Assembly (NCBI GenBank): GCA_030698405.1
Contig: JAUYMU010000023.1
Coordinates: forward strand, 1-39,393
Reading direction: 5' to 3'
DNA: 39,393 nucleotides
DNA from: Bacteroidota bacterium
GTDB lineage: Bacteria; Bacteroidota; Bacteroidia; Bacteroidales; Prolixibacteraceae
Below the pieces are notes generated by a model that worked only from the letters and a program-made list of their open reading frames with translations, was not told the origin of the DNA and searched no databases. Shown piece by piece: positions 1-9,222 of this stretch (position 1 is its first letter; every line of letters begins with the position of its first letter). The translations under genes and the position numbers were made by a program.

Positions 1-432
1 GAAAAGGAATTGCACATTGTGTTGAAAAACCTGATCGCGATCCGCAAGAAATTACATGATAGATATGCTTCGCCCGATAACTTTCCGCCCCCGCCTGAAA
101 ATGGATATAAAATTGAAGATGCGTTTATGGAGAAAGTCAGACACGTGTTGGAGGCCAACCTCGGCGATGATGAATTTGGGATTGCTCAACTTTGTCGTGA
201 ACTGGCAGTGAGCCGTACGCAACTTTACCGAAAATTCAAATCGGTTAGTAACCAATCAATTGCAGATTATTTTAAATTATTGCGACTGTTCAAATCAAAA
301 TCATTATTATCTACCACCAAAATGAATGTTACGGAAGTAGCTTTTGCTTCCGGATTTAAAAATCTATCCTATTTCAGCCGCGAATTTACCCACCAGTTTG
401 GCAAAAGTCCCAAGGAATTCAGAATAACTTAA
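1..432 (+). CDS. AraC-type HTH regulator, C-terminal end (5' truncated by window)
   Basis: The frame is open from base 1, so the TTG at 10 is not a real start and the upstream part lies outside the window. The visible 143 residues contain a linker rich in basic residues and prolines, then a complete AraC-type double helix-turn-helix domain (helix 1 around FGIAQLCRELAVSRTQLYRK, second HTH around NVTEVAFASGFKNLSYFSRE, ending GKSPKEFR). The entry sequence, with a KEL...LKNLI..RKKL pattern, resembles the end of a receiver domain plus linker in Bacteroidota response regulators or hybrid two-component proteins whose output is AraC-type. That assignment is inference because the receiver itself is not visible. 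The downstream lipoprotein gene has its own candidate promoter, so there is no evidence of an operon. Confidence 0.8.
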   Translation, partial: EKELHIVLKNLIAIRKKLHDRYASPDNFPPPPENGYKIEDAFMEKVRHVLEANLGDDEFGIAQLCRELAVSRTQLYRKFKSVSNQSIADYFKLLRLFKSKSLLSTTKMNVTEVAFASGFKNLSYFSREFTHQFGKSPKEFRIT

Positions 433-481
433 ACTGACATGCACAGCAAAAAAATAGAAACGCAGGGCAAAACTTGAGTTC

Positions 482-512
482 TTGAATTGTCGGAAATTTG
501 TGCATAAATATG
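482..512 (+). promoter_or_regulatory. Candidate Bacteroidota promoter for the 540 lipoprotein gene
   Basis: A TTG at 482-484 is followed 20 bases later by TAAATATG (505-512), an imperfect match to the TAnnTTTG -7 element, about 28 bases before the ATG at 540. The match is weak. Confidence 0.3.
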
Positions 513-539
513 AGTAATTAACCTTTAAAATTTCTGATT

Positions 540-1115
540 ATGAAAACACTGATTTCCTTTTTCTTTATCATGATGATGATGTTCGTGGCCTGTACCAAAG
601 ATCAGTTTGTTCAGGAAGAAAATCTTGAACTGAAAAAAGCCAAAGTTCCGATTCCGATGAAGGCTGATTTTTGCGCCACTCCCGACATGACTTCAACACC
701 GATGCTCATGCCTATTCCCGGTCTTGATTCCAAAGATCCTAAAAACTACCTGCCAAGCAAAATGTTTGTCAGCGGCAACGCAACACACATGGGCAAAGTA
801 ATTACTGAAAAAAGTGTATGCCTAGTTAATGAACTAAATTTTTTGGTTGAACCCGATGCAGACGGAAACCCACATTTCTTTCTGATGCAGATTGGTATCG
901 GAGTCATGACAGCTGCGAATGGCGACTCCTATCCAATCACCTGGTGGGGCAAAACTTCGCTGGCTGACTGGACATATATTGGAGAAGTTACCATGTTTTC
1001 AGGAACCGGAAAGTTTGAAGGAATGACTGGAACTGTTCAAATGGTTGGCGCTGTTGATATGGTTGCCGGAACAAACTGCTGGAAAGCTGACGGTTTTATG
1101 GAATTTGCAAAGTGA
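540..1115 (+). CDS. Exported lipoprotein of unknown function
   Basis: This 191-residue protein begins with a lipoprotein signal peptide (MKTLISFF... with lipobox FVAC, Cys near residue 18), so it should be anchored in the envelope. The mature part has few charged patches and many Gly/Thr/Met residues. Near its end it carries the pattern FSGTGKFEGMTGTV, which resembles the small beta-barrel (lipocalin/dirigent-like) repeats of secreted Bacteroidota proteins in which a G-T-G-x-F-x-G-x-T-G hairpin recurs. I do not recognise a named family. A long-loop inverted repeat just downstream (1160-1194) and a candidate promoter upstream suggest it is transcribed alone. Confidence 0.75.
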   Translation: MKTLISFFFIMMMMFVACTKDQFVQEENLELKKAKVPIPMKADFCATPDMTSTPMLMPIPGLDSKDPKNYLPSKMFVSGNATHMGKVITEKSVCLVNELNFLVEPDADGNPHFFLMQIGIGVMTAANGDSYPITWWGKTSLADWTYIGEVTMFSGTGKFEGMTGTVQMVGAVDMVAGTNCWKADGFMEFAK

Positions 1116-1159
1116 ACTCGTACATTCGAAAGTGAAAAATGTTTTTGCGGATAATTCTT

Positions 1160-1194
1160 GTTCCGGCTTCGGTGAATATTTCTGGGGCCGGAAC
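1160..1194 (+). terminator. Possible transcription terminator hairpin
   Basis: GTTCCGGC (1160-1167) pairs with GCCGGAAC (1187-1194), giving an 8-bp perfect stem around a 19-base loop, followed by an A/T-rich stretch. It sits 45 bases after the stop of the 540-1115 gene. The loop is long, so this is tentative. Confidence 0.35.
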
Positions 1195-1242
1195 TTATTT
1201 AATATCAAATGCGTATGATTTCCGGCTGTATAATTAGTCTTT

Positions 1243-1259
1243 AGTTTTAAACTAAAACT
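1243..1259. repeat. Short inverted repeat between two lipoprotein genes
   Basis: AGTTTTA (1243-1249) and TAAAACT (1253-1259) are perfect 7-bp arms with a 3-base spacer, 60 bases before the metalloprotease-like gene. It could be an operator or a weak terminator. Nothing else in the sequence decides between them. Confidence 0.35.
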
Positions 1260-1318
1260 TTCACTCAATGAAAAATTTATTTTTTCTTCAAATGTTAGCA
1301 GCAAAATAATCAGACATT

Positions 1319-2251
1319 ATGAAACCATTTCTTTGTCTTATTCTGCTTGTAAATCTGTTTTCATGCAATTCGTCTAATGAGAAAATCAAGATTGACGAAA
1401 CCAAACATATTGGTCTGAAAGAACTTAAAACGGATATGCCTTATAAAATTCTATACAGCGAGGGGTATATTGAACAAGCTGAAAAAAACGCCGGACTTTT
1501 AAAGGAAGCTTATCTTTTTTTATCGGATATCATGGGACCTAAAGAGCAGTTTTGTTTACTTGTTGTTTCTGAGAAAGACTGGGGGGAAAAGAATACCTAT
1601 TTCCCGGCATCAGTTATATTGCCATGTTACTTCATGGGAAATGTGATTATATGCACAGGGAAGGATCTCGTGGCGAATGGCATTGAAAAAAGGATTCTGA
1701 GTTTTCCAGAGGAATCAGCAAATGAGTTTATCAGAACTTTTACAAACGATATTGGGGAGCCTGACGGGAAACTTTTCTCGGAAAAACTATTAATACATGA
1801 ACTAACACATTGTTTCCAGGATCCCTGGAATAAGGAAATCCCATACGGGAGCAGATACTTATGGGAGTTACATGCCAATATGGGATTATATGCTTTTTAT
1901 AAATCAAAACGACCAAATGAATTGAAATACATTACTCAACTGGTAGATTTTTATTTCGACCATCTCCCAACAGATATAAAATATACAAGCCTTTCAGATT
2001 TTGATACACATTATATTAATGAAATGAGTGGTGAAAATTATGAATACTACCAGATGAAGTTAACAAAAGCCGCACAAATAATAATCGACTCTTTAGGAAA
2101 TAGCATTTTAAAATCCGTAAATGATTTTATTATCAAATATGATGATTCTCGTTATGAAAAACTAATCACAGAAGATTATAATAAGAAATTGGCTATTGAA
2201 ATTGACCCACGTTTTATTGAAATAGTACATTCTTTTTTGGAGATGAATTGA
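1319..2251 (+). CDS. Lipoprotein with HExxH zinc-metalloprotease motif
   Basis: This is a 310-residue lipoprotein (signal peptide MKPFLCLILLVNLFSC, lipobox Cys about residue 16). The centre carries LLIHELTHCFQDPW, a clear HExxH zinc-binding and catalytic motif. It is followed about 20 residues later by LWELHANMG, whose Glu is a plausible third zinc ligand of the gluzincin type. The C-terminal half is rich in aromatic and charged residues and looks helical. I infer an envelope-anchored zincin acting in the periplasm or on the cell surface; substrate and family are not recognisable. The gene stands alone between untranslated stretches, and no partner suggests a role. Confidence 0.65.
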   Translation: MKPFLCLILLVNLFSCNSSNEKIKIDETKHIGLKELKTDMPYKILYSEGYIEQAEKNAGLLKEAYLFLSDIMGPKEQFCLLVVSEKDWGEKNTYFPASVILPCYFMGNVIICTGKDLVANGIEKRILSFPEESANEFIRTFTNDIGEPDGKLFSEKLLIHELTHCFQDPWNKEIPYGSRYLWELHANMGLYAFYKSKRPNELKYITQLVDFYFDHLPTDIKYTSLSDFDTHYINEMSGENYEYYQMKLTKAAQIIIDSLGNSILKSVNDFIIKYDDSRYEKLITEDYNKKLAIEIDPRFIEIVHSFLEMN

Positions 2252-2356
2252 TTGCCATTAAAGAATCACTTAATGACCAAATAAACCAATTAGAGATCAC
2301 TTCAATTTTTACGATAGACAGGATTCATATCAGGATAAAGGTTTTCCAGATAAGTG

Positions 2357-2391
2357 TTTGATCTACATTTACCGTCTAATGTTTATATTTG
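2357..2391 (+). promoter_or_regulatory. Candidate promoter for the GH42 gene
   Basis: TTTG (2357-2360) and TATATTTG (2384-2391), a perfect TAnnTTTG -7 match, lie 23 bases apart and 33 bases upstream of the ATG at 2425. This fits the Bacteroidota primary sigma consensus. Confidence 0.6.
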
Positions 2392-2424
2392 TGCATTAAC
2401 TGATCAAACTTAAACCTATGAAAT

Positions 2425-4518
2425 ATGAAAAATCTGTTTATTCTTTCCCTGCTTTTACTGGTGGCCGGAACACTTTCGGCACAATCGTCCAAATTCGACA
2501 ATGTGCTTTACGGCGCAGCTTATTACCACGAATACATGCCTACTGATCGCCTGGCCGACGACCTGAAACTGATGAAAGAATCAGGAATGTCGGTAGTTCG
2601 TGTGGGCGAATCGACCTGGAGTTTGTTTGAACCTCGCGAAGGTGAATTCGAGTTCGCGTGGATGGATCGCATCATTGACGGTTTGCACGCCAATGGAATC
2701 AAGGTGATTCTTGGCACTCCAACCTATTCGATGCCTGCATGGCTTTACCACAAACATCCGGAAGTGCTGGTCGATTACGAAAAGGGAGGGAAAGCCTACT
2801 ACGGAATACGCCAGAATATGAACATTACCAGCCCGACCTTTCTGTTTTATTCTGAACGGGTGATCAGGAAAATGATGGAACATTACGCCAAGCATCCGGC
2901 CATTATTGGCTATCAGGTTGACAATGAAACTACTTCGTACGGGGTGAACAACTACAATTACCATATCAGTTTTGTGAATTACCTGAAGAAGAAATTCGGC
3001 ACCACCGAAAACCTGAATAAATTGTGGGGATTGAATTACTGGGGAATGGCCTTGAATGATTGGGATGAATTTCCGGTAAAAGACGGAGTTACCAATACAG
3101 CCTACAAGCTGGAATGGGAGCGTTTCAAACGCAAATCGGTGGCTGATTATCTTACCTGGCAGTCGGAAATTGTGGCAGAATACAAACGCGCCGATCAGTT
3201 TATCATGCATTGTTTTATGCCATCGGTTCAGGACATTGACCAGATTGAGAGCGCAAAAAGGATGGATGTGATGGCAGTGAACGTCTATCACGGTTCGCAG
3301 GATAACCTTACTGGCGACGAAATTGCTTTTTCCGGAGACTTTTTCCGTTCGGTAAAAATGAAAAACTACCTGATTACCGAAACCAACGCGCAAACCATTG
3401 GATGGGATTCAAAATCGCAATTGCCTCCGTATGATGGTCAGCTTCGCCAAAATGTGTATGCACACATGGGATCGGGCGCCAACATGGTAGAATACTGGCA
3501 TTGGCATTCGATTCATTACGGACAGGAAACCTATTGGAAAGGTGTTTTGTCGCACGATCTGCAACCAAATCGCGCTTACGCTGAATATTCGAAAACAGCC
3601 CATGAGTTGCAGAAATTTGGAAAAAAGCTGGTGAACCTGAAAATCACCAATAAAGTGGCTATTTTATTCAGTCACGATTCGAATGCCGCTCTGAATATCA
3701 TGCCTTTTAAAAGCGGAAAGCAAGATATGTGGGGCGGTTCAGGAAATATTTACCGAAATGACTTGGTCGGCCAGTTTCATAAAGTACTATTCAGAAACAA
3801 TGTGGGAGTAGATTTTATTTTTCCTGAAAACGCCCGGTTCGAAGACTACAAACTGGTGATTATTCCTGCTTTATACATTGCAAGCGACGATGTGCTGAAG
3901 AAAATCAGCGCGTATGTTGAAAATGGCGGCCATGTGATTATGCAATTCAAGAGTGGTTTCTGCGACGAGAATTCGATGGTTCGTCCGGTTTTTGCTCCGG
4001 GACCATTGCGCAAAGCCTGCGGATTTTATTACCAGGAATTTACCAATTTCAAGGAATTAGCACTGAAAGACAATCCGTTTAAGGTTGATGAAGCTTCGAA
4101 TAAAGTATATGATTGGGGAGAATACCTGATTCCTGAAACCGCGAAAACACTGGCATATTACGATCATCCTCACTTTGGGAAATATCCTGCCATTACTATT
4201 AATAGCTTCGGAAAAGGAACCTTACTTTATGAGGGAACAGGTGTTTCAGATGGCATTCAGGAGAAAATTTTATTGGACGGGCTTGAACGTGCAGGCATTA
4301 AATCCGTTGATCAGGATTTGCGCTGGCCGCTTGTTACCAAAAGCGGAGTGAACGAGGCAGGTAAAAAAGTGCATTATTACTACAATTACGCCTCGCAAAA
4401 GTCGGGTTTGGTTTATCCGCACAAAGTCGGAACCGAACTGGTTGCTGGAAAAGCTGTTGCTTCCGGAGCCAGCCTCGAAATTGGGCCATGGGATGTGCTG
4501 ATTGTGGAGGAGAATTAG
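2425..4518 (+). CDS. Secreted GH42 beta-galactosidase
   Basis: This 697-residue enzyme has a Sec signal peptide (MKNLFILSLLLLVAGTLSAQ) and the three-part layout of glycoside hydrolase family 42: an N-terminal TIM barrel, a trimerisation domain with a class-I-glutamine-amidotransferase-like fold (around LVIIPALYIASDDVL), and a short C-terminal beta domain. The acid/base is visible in GYQVDNET (Glu168) and the nucleophile in LITETNA (Glu319). GH42 enzymes hydrolyse terminal beta-D-galactosides. Export implies action on oligosaccharides in the periplasm or outside the cell. A strong candidate promoter precedes it. The next gene, a Tat-exported isomerase-like protein, follows after a palindromic repeat, so a functional link in sugar use is possible but a shared transcript is not shown. 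Confidence 0.9.
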   Translation: MKNLFILSLLLLVAGTLSAQSSKFDNVLYGAAYYHEYMPTDRLADDLKLMKESGMSVVRVGESTWSLFEPREGEFEFAWMDRIIDGLHANGIKVILGTPTYSMPAWLYHKHPEVLVDYEKGGKAYYGIRQNMNITSPTFLFYSERVIRKMMEHYAKHPAIIGYQVDNETTSYGVNNYNYHISFVNYLKKKFGTTENLNKLWGLNYWGMALNDWDEFPVKDGVTNTAYKLEWERFKRKSVADYLTWQSEIVAEYKRADQFIMHCFMPSVQDIDQIESAKRMDVMAVNVYHGSQDNLTGDEIAFSGDFFRSVKMKNYLITETNAQTIGWDSKSQLPPYDGQLRQNVYAHMGSGANMVEYWHWHSIHYGQETYWKGVLSHDLQPNRAYAEYSKTAHELQKFGKKLVNLKITNKVAILFSHDSNAALNIMPFKSGKQDMWGGSGNIYRNDLVGQFHKVLFRNNVGVDFIFPENARFEDYKLVIIPALYIASDDVLKKISAYVENGGHVIMQFKSGFCDENSMVRPVFAPGPLRKACGFYYQEFTNFKELALKDNPFKVDEASNKVYDWGEYLIPETAKTLAYYDHPHFGKYPAITINSFGKGTLLYEGTGVSDGIQEKILLDGLERAGIKSVDQDLRWPLVTKSGVNEAGKKVHYYYNYASQKSGLVYPHKVGTELVAGKAVASGASLEIGPWDVLIVEEN

Positions 4519-4543
4519 AGTCAAATTGCAAACATTAAAGAAT

Positions 4544-4605
4544 AACCACATAGGCACATAGGGAACATAGTTTATTTTCTATGTGAACTATGTACCTATG
4601 TGGTT
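4544..4605. repeat. 62-bp interspersed palindromic repeat, copy 1
   Basis: The left arm begins AACCACATAG and the right arm ends CTATGTGGTT. The two arms of about 27 bases are near-perfect inverted repeats around a T-rich centre. A second copy occurs at 17624-17688 in the same position relative to a gene start. It is a REP/MITE-like element without coding capacity and could form a long hairpin. Confidence 0.85.
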
Positions 4606-4618
4606 TTATACAGATTTT

Positions 4619-5554
4619 ATGAAACGAAGAAACTTTATCACCTTATCAGCATCAGGAATCGCAGCACTATCTGTGATGCCTTCAGGATTAACCGCCAGCA
4701 CAACTGCAAAGTCTCAAGTTCGTTTGGGCGGACCGGTTTTTGAAAAGTACAATTCTCCTGAAGAATGGGTCACCGCACTCAAAAAGTTGGGCTACCGGGC
4801 AGCTTATTGTCCGGTGTCGCCGGGAGCCGATTCTACCTTGATAAAAGCTTATCAAACTGCCGCCGCGAAAAATGACATTGTAATTTCGGAAGTGGGAGCG
4901 TGGAGCAATCCGATTTCTCCTGATAAGGAAACCTCCGGCAAAGCCATCCAAAAATGCATTGATTCGCTGGCTTTGGCCGACCAGATTGGAGCCAGTTGCT
5001 GTGTGAATATAAGCGGCTCACGAAATGTGAAACACTGGGCCGGTCCGCACAAGGATAATCTGACCGATGCCACGTTCGACCTGATCGTGGAAACGACCCG
5101 AAAAATAATTGATGCCGTAAAACCAAAGCATACTTATTTTACGCTGGAATGTATGCCCTGGGCTTATCCCGATTCTGCTGATTCTTATCTGAAACTCATC
5201 AAAGCCATTGATCGCGAGCAGTTTGGTGTACACCTTGATCCAATGAATTTAATAACCAGTCCGCAGATTTATTACCGGAATGGCGAAATGATCCGCGATT
5301 GTTTCCGCAAACTCGGGCCACAAATCAAGAGTTGTCATGCCAAAGACATTACCCTGCGGGAAGATAATTACATGCCTCAGCTCGACGAAATTGTTGCAGG
5401 AAAAGGTAATCTGGATTATTCGGTTTTTCTGACTGAATTAGCTAAACTGAAGGATGTTCCGTTAATGATGGAACATTTGAATACCGCCGAAGAATATGCT
5501 CAGGCAGCAAAATATATCCGGTCGGTTGGAAAAATGGGAAAGGTTGAATTGTAA
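4619..5554 (+). CDS. Tat-exported sugar phosphate isomerase/epimerase-like TIM barrel
   Basis: I chose the ATG at 4619 because it starts directly with a twin-arginine signal (MKRRNFITLSASGIAAL); upstream in-frame ATGs lie inside the palindromic repeat. The 311-residue product matches the xylose-isomerase-like / AP-endonuclease-2 TIM-barrel superfamily. Candidate divalent-metal ligands appear in the usual order: Glu in FTLECMPW, Asp in VHLDPMN, His in KSCHAKD and Glu in MMEHLN. Such proteins isomerise or epimerise sugars or related polyols, often as exported enzymes in Bacteroidota glycan-use loci. It lies about 100 bases after the GH42 gene. The exact substrate cannot be read from the sequence. 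Confidence 0.82.
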   Translation: MKRRNFITLSASGIAALSVMPSGLTASTTAKSQVRLGGPVFEKYNSPEEWVTALKKLGYRAAYCPVSPGADSTLIKAYQTAAAKNDIVISEVGAWSNPISPDKETSGKAIQKCIDSLALADQIGASCCVNISGSRNVKHWAGPHKDNLTDATFDLIVETTRKIIDAVKPKHTYFTLECMPWAYPDSADSYLKLIKAIDREQFGVHLDPMNLITSPQIYYRNGEMIRDCFRKLGPQIKSCHAKDITLREDNYMPQLDEIVAGKGNLDYSVFLTELAKLKDVPLMMEHLNTAEEYAQAAKYIRSVGKMGKVEL

Positions 5555-5685
5555 GGAAAGCTGAATCATATTCCGGAAATTAAAAGAATCAAAACTTCAC
5601 CGAAATCTCTAAAACTTCAAATTGCACAAAAACTGAAATTTGGGTAATATATTTTGGTAGTTAATCAGAGATCAAATGTTTTTTG

Positions 5686-5878
5686 AAATCCTGAAGGGAT
5701 TTAATGTCAATAGCCCCGGATGGAATCCGGGGTAAAATGATGATATAGAGCAACAACCCTGCAAATGGCTGAATGTCAAAGATAAACAAATTCAACCCTT
5801 TACAGGGTTGCAACACCTATCTTTTCCGTACCCCCTGAGTTTCACTCAGGGCTATTCACATTCAACCACTTTGTGGTT
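5686..5878. repeat. Intergenic array of modular hairpins, array 1
   Basis: This gene-free stretch (5555-6111) holds at least five short perfect or near-perfect hairpins: AAATCC-tgaa-GGATTT (about 5687-5702), CCCCGGAT-gga-ATCCGGGG (5714-5732), CAACCC/GGGTTG (5793-5810), CCCTGAGT-ttc-ACTCAGGG (5833-5851) and AACCAC-ttt-GTGGTT (5864-5878). The loop cores (TGAA, GATnnATC, GTTTCAC, ACTT) recur in the array at 16228-16412 with different but self-complementary stems. I saw nothing coding between 5555 and 6078. Confidence 0.8.
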
Positions 5879-6111
5879 ATTTTGTCAAAAAGGGAATTTT
5901 GTCGTACACCCGCAAATAGCGGATGCACGACAATAACAATTGCTGGAAATCCTGTCTAAACTTCAGGAAAAATAGGAAAAGTTGAAGAAAAAAGTGGTAA
6001 AATTGTCAATCGGAAGAATTTTTTGAACCATCATTCCCGGATCGGGTCAATATCACCAAAGGATGGCAGCGAGTATTGATGGAATATCCATCGGTGAACA
6101 AAAAATGCAAA

Positions 6112-8451
6112 ATGATTAAATATTTACCCCAGCTTATTGGTTTTTTATTTATAGCCGGGCTCATGGTCCCGTTACTTTATCCTATCCTGAAGGCGAAATT
6201 GGGCTTATTCCTTTCGCTTATTCCTTTGACTATTTTGATCGTGTTATTCTCTGCTTTGGCGGGATTGACTCCCGAATCATTGTATCTTTTACCTTCGTCA
6301 TGGGGCTTGTTACCTGAAATGAATTTTGGGTTCCGCATTGATGGTTTAAGCCTGGTTTTTGGATTACTGATCAGCGGAATTGGTTTTTTTATCGTGTTGT
6401 ATGCGGCCTGGTACATGTCGAAATACGAACGGCAAGGACATTTTTTCACCTATCTGATGCTTTTTATGGCGTCAATGATTGGTTTGGTTTTTTCCGACAA
6501 CCTGTTGGTTTTGTTTATTTTCTGGGAGCTTACCAGTGTTACTTCCTTTCTGCTAATCGGTTTCGACCACCATTTGGCAAAGTCGCGGCAGGCTGCACTG
6601 CAATCGTTGCTTATAACCGGATTGGGCGGTTTGTGCCTGTTGTTCGCGGTTGTTATGATTGGTCAGGTAGCCGGAACTTATGAAATCAGTGTACTTATTG
6701 AACGTGGAATACATCTGGGCGATCATCCTAAATATCGCTTAATTTTTGTTTTACTCCTGCTGGCCGTCCTTACCAAATCGGCGCAGTTTCCTTTCCATTT
6801 TTGGTTACCTGGCGCTATGCAGGCGCCCACCCCGGTTAGTGCCTATCTCCATTCGGCAACGATGGTAAACGCGGGTGTTTTTCTTCTGATGCGCATCCAT
6901 CCGGTTGTTGGCGGAACCATGGAATGGAAATACATGCTCATGTTAACGGGGATAATCACCATGTTTTTAGGCGCCTTTTTTTCGATGGGACAGCGGGATT
7001 TGAAACGCATTCTGGCGTTTACAACGATCAGCGCATTGGGTACAATGGTTTTACTGATCGGGATAGATACTCCGCAGTCAATGAAAGCAGCGCTGGTGTT
7101 TTTTATTGTGCACGGGCTGTACAAAGGCGGCTTGTTTATGGTAGCCGGAATTGTTGACAAAAGTACAGGTACCCGCGATATTTATTTACTGTCGAAACTT
7201 TTTAAACCGCTGCCTTTTACATCCATTGCTGCCGTTCTTGCATTGATTTCGATGGCAGGACTGCCTCCAATGCTTGGGTTTATCGGAAAGGAACTGGTGT
7301 ATGACGCACAGATTCAATTGCCCGGCATGTCGTGGCTGCTTTTACCATTGGGAATAGGAGCCAATATTATGATGGTGGCCATTTCAATAACCATTTTTAC
7401 TGAAGTATTTAATCCTTTTGGGAAAAGAGATCCTATAAAGGTAAAATATAGGGAGAAAGATTTTCCGTGGTATTTTTTGGGCGGTCCGATAGTCCTGGCA
7501 TTGGCTGGCCTGATGTTGGGCCTAATGCCCGGTATGCTCGATACTTTAATTGCCAACGCTTTGTATGCGGCCAAAAACCAATTGCTGAATGTCAATTTAT
7601 CATTGTGGCATGGCTTTAACGATGTTTTGCTGCTCAGCCTTTTCACTGTTGTCTCAGGGATTGTGGTATTTATTTTCCGAAGATCGTTAAATGTGCATAT
7701 CGGTCGGTTAATCGACTGGTTCGATAAATATCATTTGCCCACGCTTTTTGCAAAGGGAATTAAAATATATGTTGACAGAGCTTACAAAAGAACCCAGATT
7801 ATTCAGCATGGCTATCATCGTTTTTACCTGTTGACTTTTTTTATAGTGACAGGACTACTGATTGTGGCGCAGGTGAACTGGGATTTTTTGTCTGTTATGC
7901 CTGATGGTGGTTATACTCCTCTTCGTATTAATTTGGTTCTTCTGCTGGTTGTGGCTTCGCTGGCTGTGATTTTTGCCGTATTTTCCCGTTCGCGTTTGTC
8001 GGCTATTCTGGCCATGGGCGTAGTCGGGTATGCAGTTGCAATTCTGTACCTGATGTATGGCGCGATCGATCTGGCTATCACCCAGTTTCTGGCAGAAACC
8101 GTAATTATGGTGCTGTTTGTAATGGTTATATTATACCTGCCCAAATTCGCAGTACTTTCTACACGCAATTCGCGAATTCGCGACTGGATTATCTCCTTAT
8201 CTATCGGCGCTTTGGTTACGTTTGTCGTTCTTCATGCCCGTTTCATCAATCTGTATGAACCCATTTCAGTATATTTTATTAAGAATAGTCTGACAATGGC
8301 ACACGGTCGCAATATTGTGAATGTAATACTTGTTGACTTCAGGGCTTTGGACACTTTGGGTGAAATTACTGTTTTAACCCTGGCCGCAATGGGAGTTTAC
8401 AGTTTGTTCAGGTTTAAGGTTAAAAAAACCAAATCAAAAAAAGAATTGTAG
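6112..8451 (+). CDS. mrpA: Mrp Na+/H+ antiporter subunit A
   Basis: MrpA is the largest subunit of the multisubunit Mrp (Mnh/Pha) cation/proton antiporter and forms part of its membrane proton channel. The product of about 779 residues has NuoL-like transmembrane helices (for example FIFWELTSVTSFLLIGF and LTKSAQFPFHFWLPGAM with the conserved Lys and the HFWLP signature). A C-terminal MrpB-like/DUF4040 region follows (LMYGAIDLAITQFLAET) and then the ending NVILVDFRALDTLGE, which is typical of MrpA and absent from NuoL. I prefer the ATG at 6112 (MIKYLPQLIGFL); an ATG at 6079 and a TTG at 6076 are alternatives. It is the first gene of a seven-gene operon and its stop lies one base before mrpB. 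Confidence 0.93.
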   Translation: MIKYLPQLIGFLFIAGLMVPLLYPILKAKLGLFLSLIPLTILIVLFSALAGLTPESLYLLPSSWGLLPEMNFGFRIDGLSLVFGLLISGIGFFIVLYAAWYMSKYERQGHFFTYLMLFMASMIGLVFSDNLLVLFIFWELTSVTSFLLIGFDHHLAKSRQAALQSLLITGLGGLCLLFAVVMIGQVAGTYEISVLIERGIHLGDHPKYRLIFVLLLLAVLTKSAQFPFHFWLPGAMQAPTPVSAYLHSATMVNAGVFLLMRIHPVVGGTMEWKYMLMLTGIITMFLGAFFSMGQRDLKRILAFTTISALGTMVLLIGIDTPQSMKAALVFFIVHGLYKGGLFMVAGIVDKSTGTRDIYLLSKLFKPLPFTSIAAVLALISMAGLPPMLGFIGKELVYDAQIQLPGMSWLLLPLGIGANIMMVAISITIFTEVFNPFGKRDPIKVKYREKDFPWYFLGGPIVLALAGLMLGLMPGMLDTLIANALYAAKNQLLNVNLSLWHGFNDVLLLSLFTVVSGIVVFIFRRSLNVHIGRLIDWFDKYHLPTLFAKGIKIYVDRAYKRTQIIQHGYHRFYLLTFFIVTGLLIVAQVNWDFLSVMPDGGYTPLRINLVLLLVVASLAVIFAVFSRSRLSAILAMGVVGYAVAILYLMYGAIDLAITQFLAETVIMVLFVMVILYLPKFAVLSTRNSRIRDWIISLSIGALVTFVVLHARFINLYEPISVYFIKNSLTMAHGRNIVNVILVDFRALDTLGEITVLTLAAMGVYSLFRFKVKKTKSKKEL

Positions 8452-8452
8452 C

Positions 8453-8878
8453 ATGAGAAATATTATACTCGAAAAAATTGTAAAGCTTTTCCTGAATGTA
8501 ATGCTGATCTTTTCAGTTTATTTATTATTCAGAGGGCACAATAATCCCGGAGGTGGTTTTATTGCCGGCATCATTGCTGCCACCGGCTTTATTTTTTATG
8601 CCATTATTTTTGGCACCGAAAGCGTTAAGAAAATGATTGGTTTAAGTTCAAGAAAATGGATGGGGTTAGGCTTGCTGGTGGTTTTAATAACAGCCATTCT
8701 TCCCGTGTTTTTTTCGAAAGCAGTGTTAACCTCGCTTTGGGTTCCCGGTGATTTTCCACTTTTGGGCGCTCTTCACATCGGAACTCCGCTACTCTTCGAT
8801 AGCGGGGTGTTTCTGGTGGTTTCAGGAATGATTTTAACGATTGTAATTAGTATAATGGAGGTTTTGGAATGGAACTAA
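8453..8878 (+). CDS. mrpB: Mrp Na+/H+ antiporter subunit B
   Basis: This 141-residue membrane protein has about four transmembrane helices and the MnhB signature near the start (YLLFRGHNNPGGGFIAGI). MrpB is a required small subunit of the Mrp antiporter, which exchanges cytoplasmic Na+ for external H+. The start lies one base after the mrpA stop and the end overlaps mrpC by 10 bases, so translation is probably coupled. Confidence 0.93.
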   Translation: MRNIILEKIVKLFLNVMLIFSVYLLFRGHNNPGGGFIAGIIAATGFIFYAIIFGTESVKKMIGLSSRKWMGLGLLVVLITAILPVFFSKAVLTSLWVPGDFPLLGALHIGTPLLFDSGVFLVVSGMILTIVISIMEVLEWN

Positions 8879-9222
8879 TATTTGCAATATTCATCGGTTT
8901 GCTTTATGCCTGCGGAGTATTTCTGCTGCTCAGGAGAAGTATCGTAAAAGTAATTTTAGGTGTGTTCGTATTGGGCAACGCAACCAACCTGATCATCTTT
9001 TTGGCCGGGGGTATCAAGCGTAGCGGAGCCGCTTTTATTCCTGAAGGAGCCGAAACCATTGACCCCGCAGTTATCAGCGATCCGTTGCCTCAGGCATTAA
9101 TTCTTACAGCTATTGTTATTGGGTTGGGCATTGCAGCCTATATCCTTGCGCTAAAGTACCGTTATTTCGAAGAAACCGGGACACACGACCTGGATCAACT
9201 CAGTAAAACCGATCGAAAATGA
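8869..9222 (+). CDS. mrpC: Mrp Na+/H+ antiporter subunit C (NuoK-like)
   Basis: This 117-residue protein has three transmembrane helices and the NuoK/MnhC patterns GVFLLLRRSIVKVILG, LGNATNLIIF and DPLPQALILTAIVIG. MrpC is homologous to NuoK of complex I and contributes to the proton path. It overlaps mrpB by 10 bases and mrpD by 4 bases (ATGA). Confidence 0.94.
   Translation: MELIFAIFIGLLYACGVFLLLRRSIVKVILGVFVLGNATNLIIFLAGGIKRSGAAFIPEGAETIDPAVISDPLPQALILTAIVIGLGIAAYILALKYRYFEETGTHDLDQLSKTDRK

Noticed and set aside
2581-3393. Long open frame (270 codons) on the minus strand inside the GH42 gene
   Set aside because: It mirrors a conserved enzyme with intact catalytic motifs; the minus-strand product has no recognisable domain and arises from codon bias.
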